64,000 nucleotides of DNA from Methanobacteriota archaeon (GTDB lineage: Archaea > Thermoplasmatota > Poseidoniia > Poseidoniales > Poseidoniaceae). This document shows, piece by piece, positions 42,291 through 52,204 of the stretch. Where the stretch lies: NCBI GenBank assembly GCA_002720095.2, contig PBGP02000022.1, positions 1 to 64,000 on the forward strand, written 5' to 3'. Under the pieces are notes generated by a model, which made no database searches, had not been told where the DNA came from, and was given only the letters and a program-made list of their open reading frames with translations. A program made the translations under genes and the position numbers. Position 1 is the first letter of the stretch, and each line of letters opens with the position of its first letter.

Positions 42291-45200
42291 ATGGCTGGCA
42301 ACGCATCGGTATTGATTAAAATGGCAATAATTAATTATTTAGATAGGTTCATCGAATCAGATGACATCTATCAAAAATTATGTGAACCTGTCAGAGAATG
42401 GTTTAAGTGGAAATTTCCAGATTTCACTAGACCTCAAAAAATGGCAATACCAGCAATAATGAACGGCGAGCATCTATTGTTGTGCAGTCCTACTGGAAGT
42501 GGGAAAACAATGACAGCATTCCTTACTGTAATTGACAAGCTTATACGTGCTTCACTGGAAAATAAGTTAGAAAAAAGAATATATTGTATTTATATTTCAC
42601 CAATAAAAGCTTTAGCAAATGATATTCAAAAAAATCTCATACAACCTTTGAGCGAAATCAGATCAAAATTTATCAAAGGAAAGACCTCTGAAATTAGAGT
42701 CGGTTTAAGAACTGGAGATACTCCGCAATCTGAAAGACAAAAAATGATAAGAACCCCGCCACACATCTTAATCACAACCCCAGAAAGTATGGCTATAGCA
42801 ATCAGTTCAAAAAAATTCCAACCCATTGTCGAGAATGTTGAGTATATTATTTTAGATGAATTACATAGTTTAGTTCCTACCAAAAGAGGTACTCATTTGG
42901 CATTAACTATCTCTATGCTGGATACACTCCTGCAAAGACCAGTGCAGAGAATAGGAGTTAGTGCTACAATGGAACCTCTAGAAAATGTAGCACAATATTT
43001 AGTAGCATCTGATGATAGAGAAACAAGAGGAGATTCACTTAAAGTGTGTATAGCTAAGGTTTCGGGTTCGAGAGAGTTAGACTTAGATATTGTAATTCCT
43101 TCAGAAAGAGATACAGAAGGTAATGTTAGATTTGATGCAGAAGGAAAACCAATCCCAGTAAAATTTTATAACCTATCGGATAAAGAAATTTTAGAATACG
43201 AAATTCTTGAAATTTTAGACTTAATTCTATCTCATAATACGACTATCGTATTTGCTAATACGCGTAAAATGACGGAGTTAGTCGTTAACAAACTACAAAA
43301 AGAATTGAAGAGAATAGATGTTCAAAAACATGGTTACGCAGATTTAGTTGCTGGGCACCATGGTTCTATGGACAAAAAAATTAGGTTCGATGTAGAATCA
43401 AAGTTAAAAGAAGGTAAGCTTAGAGCTGTAGTATCATCATCATCATTGGAAATGGGAATAGACATTGGAAGTGTAGATTTAGTTGTGCAAATAGGTTCTC
43501 CTGGAAGCATAGCTACAGCTTTACAGAGAATTGGTAGGGCGGGACATCATGTTGGAGGGGTACCTAGAGCTCGATTTATGCCATTAAATGTTGATGACTT
43601 GGTTGAGTTAGCTGCTCTTCAAGCATCTATTCAATGCGGTGATATGGACAGATTAACATTCCCACAGAATAGTTTAGATGTGATGGCACAATTTATGATA
43701 GGTCTATGCATAAATGAAAATATTGATATCGATGAGGCCTTTGAAATCATCAAATCTACTTGGTCTTATCGAAATTTAGATTATGATGATTTTATAGACA
43801 CTCTAGATTTATTAGAAGATGAAAAGAGAGTATGGATAGATTACGAAGAAAATATTTACGGTAGGTTAGGATATTCGAGAATGATATATTACACCAATGT
43901 CGGTACAATAGCACCCGACAATAGTTATTTAGTTTTCAATATGGAAGGCACAATTTTAGGTAATTTATCTGCATCTTTTGTAGCTAAACTTAGAAATGGT
44001 GATGTGATATTACTTGGAGGACAAACATATCGGATTAACTCTGTCGATGGAACTAGAGTCAATGTTAGTCAGGTCACCGGTCACAGGCCCAATGTCCCCT
44101 CATGGAGTGGTGAGTCCAGATCAAGGGCCAGAGAACTGTCTTCACAATTATCAAAATTACAAAATGCTTGTCTCAGTGTAATTAGAAATGGTTTCAATCC
44201 TAGGAAAATGCTTAGGGAAGTATACGGGTTATCTACTCCAGTTGCAATTTCTATAGCTACACACATGGAGCAACATGCATTTGATTGTCTAGAAGCTCCA
44301 AACATTGACAGTATTTTAGTTGAAAAAGTAGAGGCTCCATATCCTACTTATGTCATTACGACATCAAGAGGAAGAGGATTTAATGTTGCACTAGGTTACT
44401 ATATTTCAGGATTAGCTGAAAATGAAGAAAACCACGTCCATGAGTTATCTTTTGATGAAAATTGTTTATTGATTAAATTAACCAACGAATTTGATTTTGG
44501 CGGATTACATGAGTATCCCGCAGATAACTTCCAAAATGTTTTAGAAAAATATGTAATGAATACTGAATTATTTTCTAAGAGGTTTAGGGAGGTTGCAGGT
44601 CGATCAATGATTATTCCCCGAAGAATTGGTTCCGATGAAGTAACTCCTCAGCAATTTCAGCAAAAAGCAGATGCACTTTTAGCAAAACACAGGGGCGAGC
44701 AATCCAGTTTATTGATGAAGGAGGCTATGAATGAAATATTCGAGCAAGATATTGATAGCTGGGCATTGAGTAGTTTTTTAGCAAGATTAGAAGCAGGATC
44801 AATATATATTTCAATGATTAGAACTAAATTACCCTCTCAATTAGGAATGGGATTGTATAAATCATCGTTTGAAGATTTGCTGTCAATGGGTACCAGAGCG
44901 TATTTAATTAAAGATATTGATCCAGAAGTTCTTCGTCGTTTACTAGGCAGAAGAGCACTTGCTACAGAATTGGATGTCGAACAAATAAAAACATTTTTTG
45001 AAGAAAAAATCCCTGAACCTGAAAATGCGGAAGATTTGCTCTTACTGATGGAGATGGGTGGTGGATTAAGTAGTGATCTAAAGAATCCTCTATATGATTC
45101 AAAATTGAAGGGAGTTAGTGAAGATAAAATTTCAGAATGGGTATTAGATTTGGTTGATAATAAAAAAATTACCAAGATAAGAAATACTGGGAGCGAGTTG

Positions 45201-47717
45201 CTTGACGGAAAATGGTTTGGAACTTGGATGGCAGAGGTTCATGGAACACTTGGAAAAATAATGGATAAATCTGCAGAATTAGAAAATATTAGAGATATAA
45301 GTATTCAAGGACTTACTTATGAAATAGGATTAGAATTTGATGGTTTTGAAGTTACTAAATGGAAAGAAAAATCAATTACTGACCCTCATGAAGCAATGAG
45401 GTTTAAGATATGCGAATTATTAGGTAGTGAGGGTCCTAAAACTCTAGATGAGTTGTCAGAAAGATTGCCATTTCAAAAAAATCATATTGAATCATTTCTA
45501 CATGATTTAGAGGTTAGGAATATTATTTCTGTTGGTTTCTATTTACAAACAAATGAAGCCGAATTCATACTCAGGGTTGATGAACATAAGATTACCGGAG
45601 GAGAAGGTGATATTGTTTCATATCGAGGGTTACAAAACCTCATTTTAGAAAAGTCTTTCAAATTTCACAAAGATCCATACATGGCTTTTTCTTCTCATAT
45701 TATGTTCCAAAAACCTCAAGAAATGCTAGAACGAGTTCAAGATTTTAGATTTGCCGATTGGAAGGATTTACAAATTGATTCAGACGTAATCAGAGGCAGA
45801 TTACTGCACAATAGAGTCGGATTTACGACTTTGGAGAATATTCCTATGCTACTTGGTTTGAGACCTGAGCCTTTTATGAATGAACTAGAAAAAGAATTAT
45901 TCGATAAATTTGAAGGCGATGAACTTATGACTAGAGCAGAGCTATTCAGTGAATATCCTTCACAGACAGAAAATAAGATCTTACACAGGCAATTAAGAAA
46001 TGCTTTAAACAACCTAGAAAGAAATTTATTGATTGTGAATCAATTCGAAGAGGTCCCAGGTAGGAAAAGAAGGGTAACTCTATATCGAACTACCAAAAAC
46101 ATTAATCCATTTTCTTTCACAGATTCACTGTTAGAATTAATCCGAAGGATTGGTCCAATTAAGCCAAATACACTCAGGTTATATACCACAAGAAGTGTAG
46201 ATGAATTAGTAGAAACATTAGCTAAATTGGAACGCCAAGGACGTATTACCAAAGTACTTGCTTTACAACCAGAACCTACAGAATTTTATTGTATACCTGC
46301 TGATAAAAAATTACTAACCCTTCACAAAAGAGAGGACAGGAAAATCAGAGTCTTGACTCAATCTGATCCATTTTGTTCTAGATTTATTTGGGAGGTCAGA
46401 AATATCTTAAAATCTGGATGGTATCTTCCAGTATTCAAAGGCACAGATGCAATTGGTAAAGTTTTAATGTTCAAGATAAATGATTATTTAGAAATCAAAG
46501 ATATGCAAATTCCATATTCTTACTTGGAAGAATTTATGGATGCTTTCGAAATCTACTTAGATAATTATAAGGATCAGTTAGTTGATATCGCACTAGTAAG
46601 CAATTTTAATGGTGAGCCAATAATCGACACTGATGAAATTGTTCAATCTCAGTTTAAGAGAATCGGTTTCGCAATTTCAGGAAATAGGATGATAAGAGGT
46701 GGAGTCATATCTCCAATTTCAAGAGAGAAATCGGAGAGGGTGTTATTCCACAATCACAATTTACATCAAGATTCTAGATATCCTAACGAAACCGCTGCTC
46801 TAGAATCAATTATGGAAATTAGAGATGATTTCGCTTTAAGGGGTAGATGTGAAATGTACAGAGTTGACTTAAAATCGATGGCCGCATCTCAAAGACTACA
46901 CACAGGCATAAATTTAAGAAATCATAATACATATGCACCCCTCAGCTACTTTAAAAAATTATTAACAATCAGAGATATCAACATTAAAGATTTAGACGGT
47001 GTTGATTTTGATAATATTGATAGTCTTCTAGAAGCATTAGAGTACTTTGAAACTAATTCAGATCCAAAATTGTTTATGGACAGAAACGATATGAAAAGAT
47101 CAGAATTTAGAAAACTAATAAGGCCTCTTGTTAGAAATGGATACATTTTACAAGACTTCAGAGAGGGTTTTAAAACCGTAAATAAGCTGAGTGGTGTTGA
47201 ATTATGGGATTTAAAAAAGAATTTTCTGATTGAAATTCTTAAAGATTTCCCTTCAATCACATTAAAACAATTTTCAAAGCTAGCTGGTCCTATTTTTAAG
47301 CCTGAAGAATTAAAAAGTGTACTTTTCGAACTCGAAAATAATGGTGAAATGATTAAAGGATTTTTAATAAACGACCTAAACGAGGTTTGCTGGGGTAGAA
47401 AAGAAGAGTTAGAAAAATCTAGTGAAATTAGCCCCATGAGAGACTTTGTACTGCCACCCTCAGATCCTTTAAATCCATATTTCACGGATATTTGCAGACA
47501 AAAGTTCGGTTTTGGAACTGCATATCTTGTATTTCATAACGGAGAACCAATTGCGGCTTTCAAAGCAAATACTCGGAACGCTAGAATTGATGTTACTGAT
47601 TGGGAAGCAGGTGGGAATGAGAATCTTGCTTGGAGAATAGTTAAAGAATTTGCATGGGAACATCAAATGCCATTATCTAGTCAGGTTAGAATCGCTGGTA
47701 GAATAATAAACAAATGA
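42291..47717 (+). CDS. lhr: Giant Lhr-type DEAD/H-box helicase
   Basis: 1808 residues, the largest gene here. RecA1: 'CSPTGSGKTMTAF' (Walker A, ~64), 'DELHSLVPTKRG' (DExH, ~189), 'GVSATMEPLENVA'. RecA2: 'SSSSLEMGIDIGSVDLVVQI' and 'QRIGRAGHH' (motif VI, ~412). The Lhr winged-helix and beta-barrel core follow to ~900. The remaining ~900 residues resemble the extended bacterial Lhr C-terminal region: repeated wHTH-like parts ('LIRRIGPIKPNTLRLYT', 'RSEFRKLIRPLVRNG') and a final 'NPYFTDICRQKFGFGTAYLV'. Archaeal Lhr is usually about half this length. Lhr proteins are 3'-5' DNA/RNA helicases acting in DNA repair. Confidence 0.92.
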   Translation: MAGNASVLIKMAIINYLDRFIESDDIYQKLCEPVREWFKWKFPDFTRPQKMAIPAIMNGEHLLLCSPTGSGKTMTAFLTVIDKLIRASLENKLEKRIYCIYISPIKALANDIQKNLIQPLSEIRSKFIKGKTSEIRVGLRTGDTPQSERQKMIRTPPHILITTPESMAIAISSKKFQPIVENVEYIILDELHSLVPTKRGTHLALTISMLDTLLQRPVQRIGVSATMEPLENVAQYLVASDDRETRGDSLKVCIAKVSGSRELDLDIVIPSERDTEGNVRFDAEGKPIPVKFYNLSDKEILEYEILEILDLILSHNTTIVFANTRKMTELVVNKLQKELKRIDVQKHGYADLVAGHHGSMDKKIRFDVESKLKEGKLRAVVSSSSLEMGIDIGSVDLVVQIGSPGSIATALQRIGRAGHHVGGVPRARFMPLNVDDLVELAALQASIQCGDMDRLTFPQNSLDVMAQFMIGLCINENIDIDEAFEIIKSTWSYRNLDYDDFIDTLDLLEDEKRVWIDYEENIYGRLGYSRMIYYTNVGTIAPDNSYLVFNMEGTILGNLSASFVAKLRNGDVILLGGQTYRINSVDGTRVNVSQVTGHRPNVPSWSGESRSRARELSSQLSKLQNACLSVIRNGFNPRKMLREVYGLSTPVAISIATHMEQHAFDCLEAPNIDSILVEKVEAPYPTYVITTSRGRGFNVALGYYISGLAENEENHVHELSFDENCLLIKLTNEFDFGGLHEYPADNFQNVLEKYVMNTELFSKRFREVAGRSMIIPRRIGSDEVTPQQFQQKADALLAKHRGEQSSLLMKEAMNEIFEQDIDSWALSSFLARLEAGSIYISMIRTKLPSQLGMGLYKSSFEDLLSMGTRAYLIKDIDPEVLRRLLGRRALATELDVEQIKTFFEEKIPEPENAEDLLLLMEMGGGLSSDLKNPLYDSKLKGVSEDKISEWVLDLVDNKKITKIRNTGSELLDGKWFGTWMAEVHGTLGKIMDKSAELENIRDISIQGLTYEIGLEFDGFEVTKWKEKSITDPHEAMRFKICELLGSEGPKTLDELSERLPFQKNHIESFLHDLEVRNIISVGFYLQTNEAEFILRVDEHKITGGEGDIVSYRGLQNLILEKSFKFHKDPYMAFSSHIMFQKPQEMLERVQDFRFADWKDLQIDSDVIRGRLLHNRVGFTTLENIPMLLGLRPEPFMNELEKELFDKFEGDELMTRAELFSEYPSQTENKILHRQLRNALNNLERNLLIVNQFEEVPGRKRRVTLYRTTKNINPFSFTDSLLELIRRIGPIKPNTLRLYTTRSVDELVETLAKLERQGRITKVLALQPEPTEFYCIPADKKLLTLHKREDRKIRVLTQSDPFCSRFIWEVRNILKSGWYLPVFKGTDAIGKVLMFKINDYLEIKDMQIPYSYLEEFMDAFEIYLDNYKDQLVDIALVSNFNGEPIIDTDEIVQSQFKRIGFAISGNRMIRGGVISPISREKSERVLFHNHNLHQDSRYPNETAALESIMEIRDDFALRGRCEMYRVDLKSMAASQRLHTGINLRNHNTYAPLSYFKKLLTIRDINIKDLDGVDFDNIDSLLEALEYFETNSDPKLFMDRNDMKRSEFRKLIRPLVRNGYILQDFREGFKTVNKLSGVELWDLKKNFLIEILKDFPSITLKQFSKLAGPIFKPEELKSVLFELENNGEMIKGFLINDLNEVCWGRKEELEKSSEISPMRDFVLPPSDPLNPYFTDICRQKFGFGTAYLVFHNGEPIAAFKANTRNARIDVTDWEAGGNENLAWRIVKEFAWEHQMPLSSQVRIAGRIINK

Positions 47718-47731
47718 TAGAATAAATTTAT

Positions 47732-48685
47732 TCATTTATTTAGTTGAGGAATAATTTTAGTGAAGGATTCAACAACTTTCAAGACATTTTGATGTAATTT
47801 TGGCATAATTTCAAAAATTACTAGCGCCATTAAAAACATTGCAAATAATGATAAAACCTTTGAGGCGTATGAATGACCGAAATCAAAAATACTAATCCCC
47901 AACCATTCCCAATCAGGGTAGTTAGCGTGCATCCAGATTAATCCTGCATTTCTAAATAAATTGAGAATGTGTATTAATGGTATCACAATAATTAGTGTTC
48001 TTACTTTTAACTTTTTAGATGTATTAACAGCCAGAATAGCACCCACAAACACAATAATTGATTGAAGGGCCGTGCATGCTAACACAAAATTAATACCTAT
48101 GCTGCTACCGTCTGAGTTAATTAATTCAACAAACATTCCATTTTCTGGGAGTTGTTCTATTAGCCACCATTTATTCCCATCCCAATTATCCCAGTTTACT
48201 TTTCCAAATCTAGTTCCATCTGTATTAACAATAAATTCGCCTAATTTAATGTCACCTGAACCAGTCCACCTCATAAAAAATACTACTTGTGTGGCTATAA
48301 AAATTATCATCAATCGGTTTAAATGAGGTATTTGAGAAACCAGTAAATAAGGAGTACCAGCAAAGAAAATCATTCCTCTTAACCATATCAAGTGGTCGGG
48401 AATAATATTTTTTGACTTATTTCCATAAATCAATTTATTACCTTTAATTTCGTAAATAGCTAGATAAATTCCAGCAATAGGGGCTAGTCCTGTCATCAAT
48501 ATTAGGATCGGGTCTTGAATCTCGATGTAATAAGGGCATGATAATCCAAAGTATATTCCAACTAAAACCCAACCGAGTGGTGCTGAAAAATCACCGATTT
48601 TATTGTTTAAAAAGTAGGAAAAACCTAAAAAAAAGAGACCTACCAATCCAATAATCGGTCTAATTGTGGAAGCATCAAATTCCAT
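47732..48685 (-). CDS. Archaeosortase family protein
   Basis: An integral membrane transpeptidase of ~317 residues (from ATG 48685; the listed start is 48739). About eight hydrophobic helices. In listed-ORF numbering the catalytic triad is legible late in the protein: Cys222 in 'VLACTALQSIIVF', Arg263 in 'ILNLFRNAGLIW' and His289 in 'FDFGHSYASKVLS', the order and context of exo/archaeosortases. These enzymes recognise a C-terminal tripartite sorting tail (PGF/PEF-CTERM type), cut it and attach the protein to a lipid or other anchor. No obvious substrate with such a tail is in the window. The gene is divergent from gmhA by 12 bases or less. Confidence 0.85.
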   Translation of the reverse strand: MEFDASTIRPIIGLVGLFFLGFSYFLNNKIGDFSAPLGWVLVGIYFGLSCPYYIEIQDPILILMTGLAPIAGIYLAIYEIKGNKLIYGNKSKNIIPDHLIWLRGMIFFAGTPYLLVSQIPHLNRLMIIFIATQVVFFMRWTGSGDIKLGEFIVNTDGTRFGKVNWDNWDGNKWWLIEQLPENGMFVELINSDGSSIGINFVLACTALQSIIVFVGAILAVNTSKKLKVRTLIIVIPLIHILNLFRNAGLIWMHANYPDWEWLGISIFDFGHSYASKVLSLFAMFLMALVIFEIMPKLHQNVLKVVESFTKIIPQLNK

Positions 48686-48751
48686 CGAATTAATGCTGGT
48701 GGTGGTAATATGTAAATATGCCACTACTACTGCCCGCAAGCAGGGGATTGT

Positions 48752-49333
48752 TTGGAGTTTAAACTAGATAGGTTTGTGAATACATATTTATCTGACTTAA
48801 AAAATGCTTTTTCTGAAATAGACTTAGATATGATTTCTAGTGTTATTGAACTGGTAGAATGTGTTATGGACTCAGGAAATACGATTCATTTTATCGGTAA
48901 TGGTGGCTCGGCGGGAACGCCTAGCCACAGTGCTGGAGATTGGTCTAAAGAATTAGGAGTTGCAACTATTTGTCACACGGATAATGCCTCATCTTTAACT
49001 GCATGGGCAAATGATACTTCTTACGAAGAGGTATTTAAAAACCAGCTGAAAGTATACTTAAAACCTAACGATATCGTTTTGGCATACAGTGGATCAGGCA
49101 ATTCAGAAAATGTAATACTTGGTGTTAATTATGCAAACAAAATTAACTGTAAAACTGTATGTTTTACAGGGGATTATATGAATGGAGGAGGAGGGAAATT
49201 AGCCAAAATTGTTAATTTCCCAATAGTATTTAGAACCAAGTCAATGGAAAGAATCGAAGATTTACAGTTGATTATTAATCACGTCATTAAAGAATCAATT
49301 AAATCTAAAAGAAATATTAAATCAAGTTGTTGA
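48752..49333 (+). CDS. gmhA: Sedoheptulose-7-phosphate isomerase (GmhA-like SIS protein)
   Basis: A 193-residue SIS-fold isomerase. The sugar-phosphate motif is 'HFIGNGGSAGTPSHSAGDWS', followed by 'IVLAYSGSGNSENVI' (SGxSxN-type) and 'FTGDYMNGGGGKLAKI'. The GmhA family converts sedoheptulose-7-phosphate to D-glycero-D-manno-heptose-7-phosphate; the signature is diverged ('TPSH' for 'ADAQH'), so another sugar phosphate is possible. The start is TTG (no closer ATG). The gmhB-type phosphatase follows by four bases, which supports a heptose pathway. Confidence 0.83.
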   Translation: MEFKLDRFVNTYLSDLKNAFSEIDLDMISSVIELVECVMDSGNTIHFIGNGGSAGTPSHSAGDWSKELGVATICHTDNASSLTAWANDTSYEEVFKNQLKVYLKPNDIVLAYSGSGNSENVILGVNYANKINCKTVCFTGDYMNGGGGKLAKIVNFPIVFRTKSMERIEDLQLIINHVIKESIKSKRNIKSSC

Positions 49334-49337
49334 TTAA

Positions 49338-50000
49338 ATGAACTCTCGACTTCTTCCTTACAGACATAAATCAAAAATTTGGGACAGACTAGTTCTTGAA
49401 CCATTGCCAAAGAAATGGAATGGTGCTATAATTTATTTAGACAGAGATGGTGTGTTGAATAGGGGTAGCGAAAATTATGTTAACTCAGTAAATGAACTAG
49501 AAATTTTGCCTAATGTCGCTGAATCATTATCAATACTAAGAAATAATGGATTTAGACTATGTTTAGTCACTAATCAGTCACCAATTAATAGGGGTTTATG
49601 GAGCCACAAAGTGCTCGAGGACATCCATGAAAAATTAATTAATGAACTTCAGAATGAAAGTGAGGACGCTATATTAGATCTAATTCTTTATTCACCCTAT
49701 AAACCAGATGAAAATTCTATATCTCGTAAACCCAATCCTGGAATGCTAATGGCGGGAAATTACATAATTAACATGGCTGAGAGAAATTATAAGGATTCTA
49801 AATTAATCATCGATGACCTATCAGAATGTGAATTATTTGATGAAAACCCATTGAGTTCCATGGTTGGAGACAGAATCGTAGATTATGAGGCAGGTAAATT
49901 ACATGGAGTCAGGACTTTCCTAGTAGATCCCAATATTGGATTACCTGATGTAATAGATCGTTTATTAGATAATAACGATAAAGGTGATGTTCTGGAATAA
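49338..50000 (+). CDS. gmhB: D-glycero-D-manno-heptose-1,7-bisphosphate 7-phosphatase-like HAD protein
   Basis: A 220-residue HAD phosphatase. Nucleophile motif 'IIYLDRDGVLN' (DxDG), motif II 'LVTNQSPINRG' (TNQS, GmhB/HisB-N hallmark), Lys in 'SRKPNPGMLM' (motif III) and 'MVGDRIVDYEAGKLHGV' (motif IV). The zinc-loop Cys of classical GmhB are not obvious. With gmhA it would make heptose-1-phosphate after a kinase; no kinase or nucleotidyltransferase (HddA/HddC, HldE) is in the window. It ends two bases before tiaS. Confidence 0.85.
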   Translation: MNSRLLPYRHKSKIWDRLVLEPLPKKWNGAIIYLDRDGVLNRGSENYVNSVNELEILPNVAESLSILRNNGFRLCLVTNQSPINRGLWSHKVLEDIHEKLINELQNESEDAILDLILYSPYKPDENSISRKPNPGMLMAGNYIINMAERNYKDSKLIIDDLSECELFDENPLSSMVGDRIVDYEAGKLHGVRTFLVDPNIGLPDVIDRLLDNNDKGDVLE

Positions 50001-50002
50001 AC

Positions 50003-51271
50003 ATGGCCTGGATAGGTTTGGACGATACCGACACCCTATCTGGAGGATGTACTACATTTGAGTTTCATCGTTTGGTTTGTATACTGAGTGATTTGAGTAT
50101 GGATGGCAGTTTATGGAGACTTAAAGACCCTAGATTGGTTAGATTATGGCCTTTTGCTTCAAAAAGAACAAGAGGCAATGCTGCTTTAGCTGTGAAAATT
50201 GATATTGAAAAGAAAAATGAAAGTATTTTGTTTGAAATACTTCAACAATGGTTTTCAGAACTAATAATCAGAATTTCAAAATTAGACGTTATTCAAAGTG
50301 ATCATTCTGGAAGACGACAACATAGTCCAGAACCGTGTCTTTTGTATCTTAGAGAGCAGGTCCCTGAATTCTATTGGATGGCTGTAAGAAAAGAGATTTC
50401 AGCGAATAAAGTTCTTAAACAAATCTCAGGTTTAGATGGATCAAAATACTGGCAGATAGGAAAAAAAATATCTGGACTGGTAGGCGCATTAGCTGCAATA
50501 TCGTGGATCGGAGATTTGGATTATACATGGGAGTTGACTGCATACAGATTTAAAGAGAACTATAGAACACAGAGAATAATTTCAAAAGAATCAATTAAAG
50601 AGATTTCAGAAAAATATCCTGGAACATTTTTAAACAGAGATCCAAATTCTGAAAAATCTATAATTTCACCTAATACCCCTTGTCCCGTACTATACGGAAT
50701 TAGAGCAGAATCTGAAAATGATGCACAATTAGCCCACTTGTACTTACAATCTATAGGGAAAAATGAAAAATCTAGTGAGTTTCGTATTTGGAGGACTAAT
50801 CAAGCTACGGGTGATCATATAGAAAAGACCTTTACAAGCACCCTTATGTCAAACCCTAAAATAATCAAGGGTGGGCATGTCATACTGAACGTTTTAGATA
50901 ATGGGAATCATTTAAATCAAAAAGAATTGGTAGCATTTAGTGAATCTGGAAATGTAAATACATTAGCTCAAAAATTGACAGTAGGGGATATAATTCAATG
51001 GGAAGGTATGGAAGCTAATTCAAAGACAATACACTTAGAAAAATTAAGATTAATGAGGGCTAAACTCAGAAATTGTAAAAGACCTACCTGTATTTGTGGT
51101 TATAAATATATTTCACTTGGGAAAAATAAACCCTTAAAATGCAAAAAATGTCATACATTATCTCCAAGATTATGGAACGGATCATGTGACATACCCTATA
51201 TTTGGGTTGAGCCAGATGCTTCGCAAAGAAGGCACTTAGCTAAACCTATTGAAAGAATGACTCTCCGTTAA
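50003..51271 (+). CDS. tiaS: tRNA(Ile2) 2-agmatinylcytidine synthetase TiaS
   Basis: A 422-residue archaea-specific enzyme that ligates agmatine to the wobble cytidine of tRNA-Ile(CAU). The N-terminal ATP-binding 'WIGLDDTDTLSGGCTTFEFH' signature is followed by 'SKRTRGNAALAVKI', 'DHSGRRQHSPEPCLLYL' and 'HIEKTFTSTLMS'. The C-terminal zinc ribbon 'CICGYKYISLGKNKPLKCKK' ends the protein. Order and length match TiaS. Two bases after gmhB and five before the next small gene, so the row is probably one transcript even though the functions differ. Confidence 0.95.
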   Translation: MAWIGLDDTDTLSGGCTTFEFHRLVCILSDLSMDGSLWRLKDPRLVRLWPFASKRTRGNAALAVKIDIEKKNESILFEILQQWFSELIIRISKLDVIQSDHSGRRQHSPEPCLLYLREQVPEFYWMAVRKEISANKVLKQISGLDGSKYWQIGKKISGLVGALAAISWIGDLDYTWELTAYRFKENYRTQRIISKESIKEISEKYPGTFLNRDPNSEKSIISPNTPCPVLYGIRAESENDAQLAHLYLQSIGKNEKSSEFRIWRTNQATGDHIEKTFTSTLMSNPKIIKGGHVILNVLDNGNHLNQKELVAFSESGNVNTLAQKLTVGDIIQWEGMEANSKTIHLEKLRLMRAKLRNCKRPTCICGYKYISLGKNKPLKCKKCHTLSPRLWNGSCDIPYIWVEPDASQRRHLAKPIERMTLR

Positions 51272-51275
51272 TTAT

Positions 51276-51536
51276 TTGTTGCCTTTATTATACGGATGGC
51301 TAGGTGGAACAGTGATTTACATTTACATAATTTTTATTTTTTTACTGATGGCTATGGCTATTTGGATTGCATTAAGAGTCAAAACAAATAGAGAAAAGAT
51401 AATTCAAGAAAATGCTCCAGCCGTTGCAGGTAGAGATTTCATTAGGGGTTCTGTGGAAGATGATGGAAGATTTGACGAGCCTACTGAAGATGATTTAGAA
51501 CAAATGGAAAAAATTCTCGAAGAGGCTTTAGATTAA
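51276..51536 (+). CDS. Small membrane protein
   Basis: An 86-residue protein starting at TTG. One long N-terminal hydrophobic helix ('GTVIYIYIIFIFLLMAMAIW') is followed by a short basic stretch and an acidic tail ('EPTEDDLEQMEKILEEALD'). The family is not recognised. The positive-inside pattern places the acidic tail in the cytoplasm. It starts five bases after tiaS and ends two bases before the convergent RecA-like gene, which is why it looks real despite its size. Confidence 0.6.
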   Translation: MLPLLYGWLGGTVIYIYIIFIFLLMAMAIWIALRVKTNREKIIQENAPAVAGRDFIRGSVEDDGRFDEPTEDDLEQMEKILEEALD

Positions 51537-51537
51537 T

Positions 51538-52131
51538 TCATTGTATGAATTCAATACCATTTTGTATGATCTTATAATTAATCGTGTGTTTTGGATTAAT
51601 TATAGAATAAGTCCCCCCTTCGGCAGATTTGCATACAATATTGTTTTCGAAGCCAATCTTGCTCAATTCATTAGATGATCTTGCAATTAATTTGTTTAAT
51701 TCACCCTCATGACTATCATATCCCTTCGATGTTATAATCAATTTGATATCATTTTTACTGCAACAATCGACCAGTCTAGAGATTGATTCAATCCGACCTG
51801 ATTTTTCATACCTCTCCATACTATAATCCCAATCATCAATTACAATTAACCTAGTAGATTTCAAAACATTGCACATATTCGTTACCTGTAATATTATAGT
51901 TTCGAAGTCTAATTTTATTTGTTCCTTATTAAATTTCATTAAATGAAATTTGGATGCATTTGAGATAGATAAATCATTCATTATTTGCGAAAATCTTTCG
52001 GGATCAAGATTTTTTCCAGAAATCCAGAAAACCCTGTCACCTTGGTTTAAGTGATGTTTACATTCCACTAAGCACAAACTAGTAATCCCTGATCCGGGAA
52101 CTCCAGAATAATGAATAAGCTCCATTGTCAA
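51538..52131 (-). CDS. RecA-fold (RadB-like) ATPase with degenerate Walker A
   Basis: A 197-residue RecA-superfamily core. The P-loop reads 'YSGVPGSGITSLCL': the normal G-x4-GK-T/S has Ile instead of Lys at residue 16. Walker B-like 'TRLIVIDDWDYS' retains two Asp, and 'IKLIITSKGYD' is a sensor-like strand. The general layout resembles RadB or KaiC-type single-domain proteins. Without the P-loop Lys it probably cannot hydrolyse ATP normally, so a regulatory or assembly role is likely. It converges with the small membrane gene two bases away and diverges from the gene at 52205. Confidence 0.6.
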   Translation of the reverse strand: MTMELIHYSGVPGSGITSLCLVECKHHLNQGDRVFWISGKNLDPERFSQIMNDLSISNASKFHLMKFNKEQIKLDFETIILQVTNMCNVLKSTRLIVIDDWDYSMERYEKSGRIESISRLVDCCSKNDIKLIITSKGYDSHEGELNKLIARSSNELSKIGFENNIVCKSAEGGTYSIINPKHTINYKIIQNGIEFIQ

Positions 52132-52204
52132 GTACCGTTAATTTAACGAGGTGTAAAATAATTTTGAGCATAATCGCTATACACTGTTTAATTATGGGTA
52201 GAAC

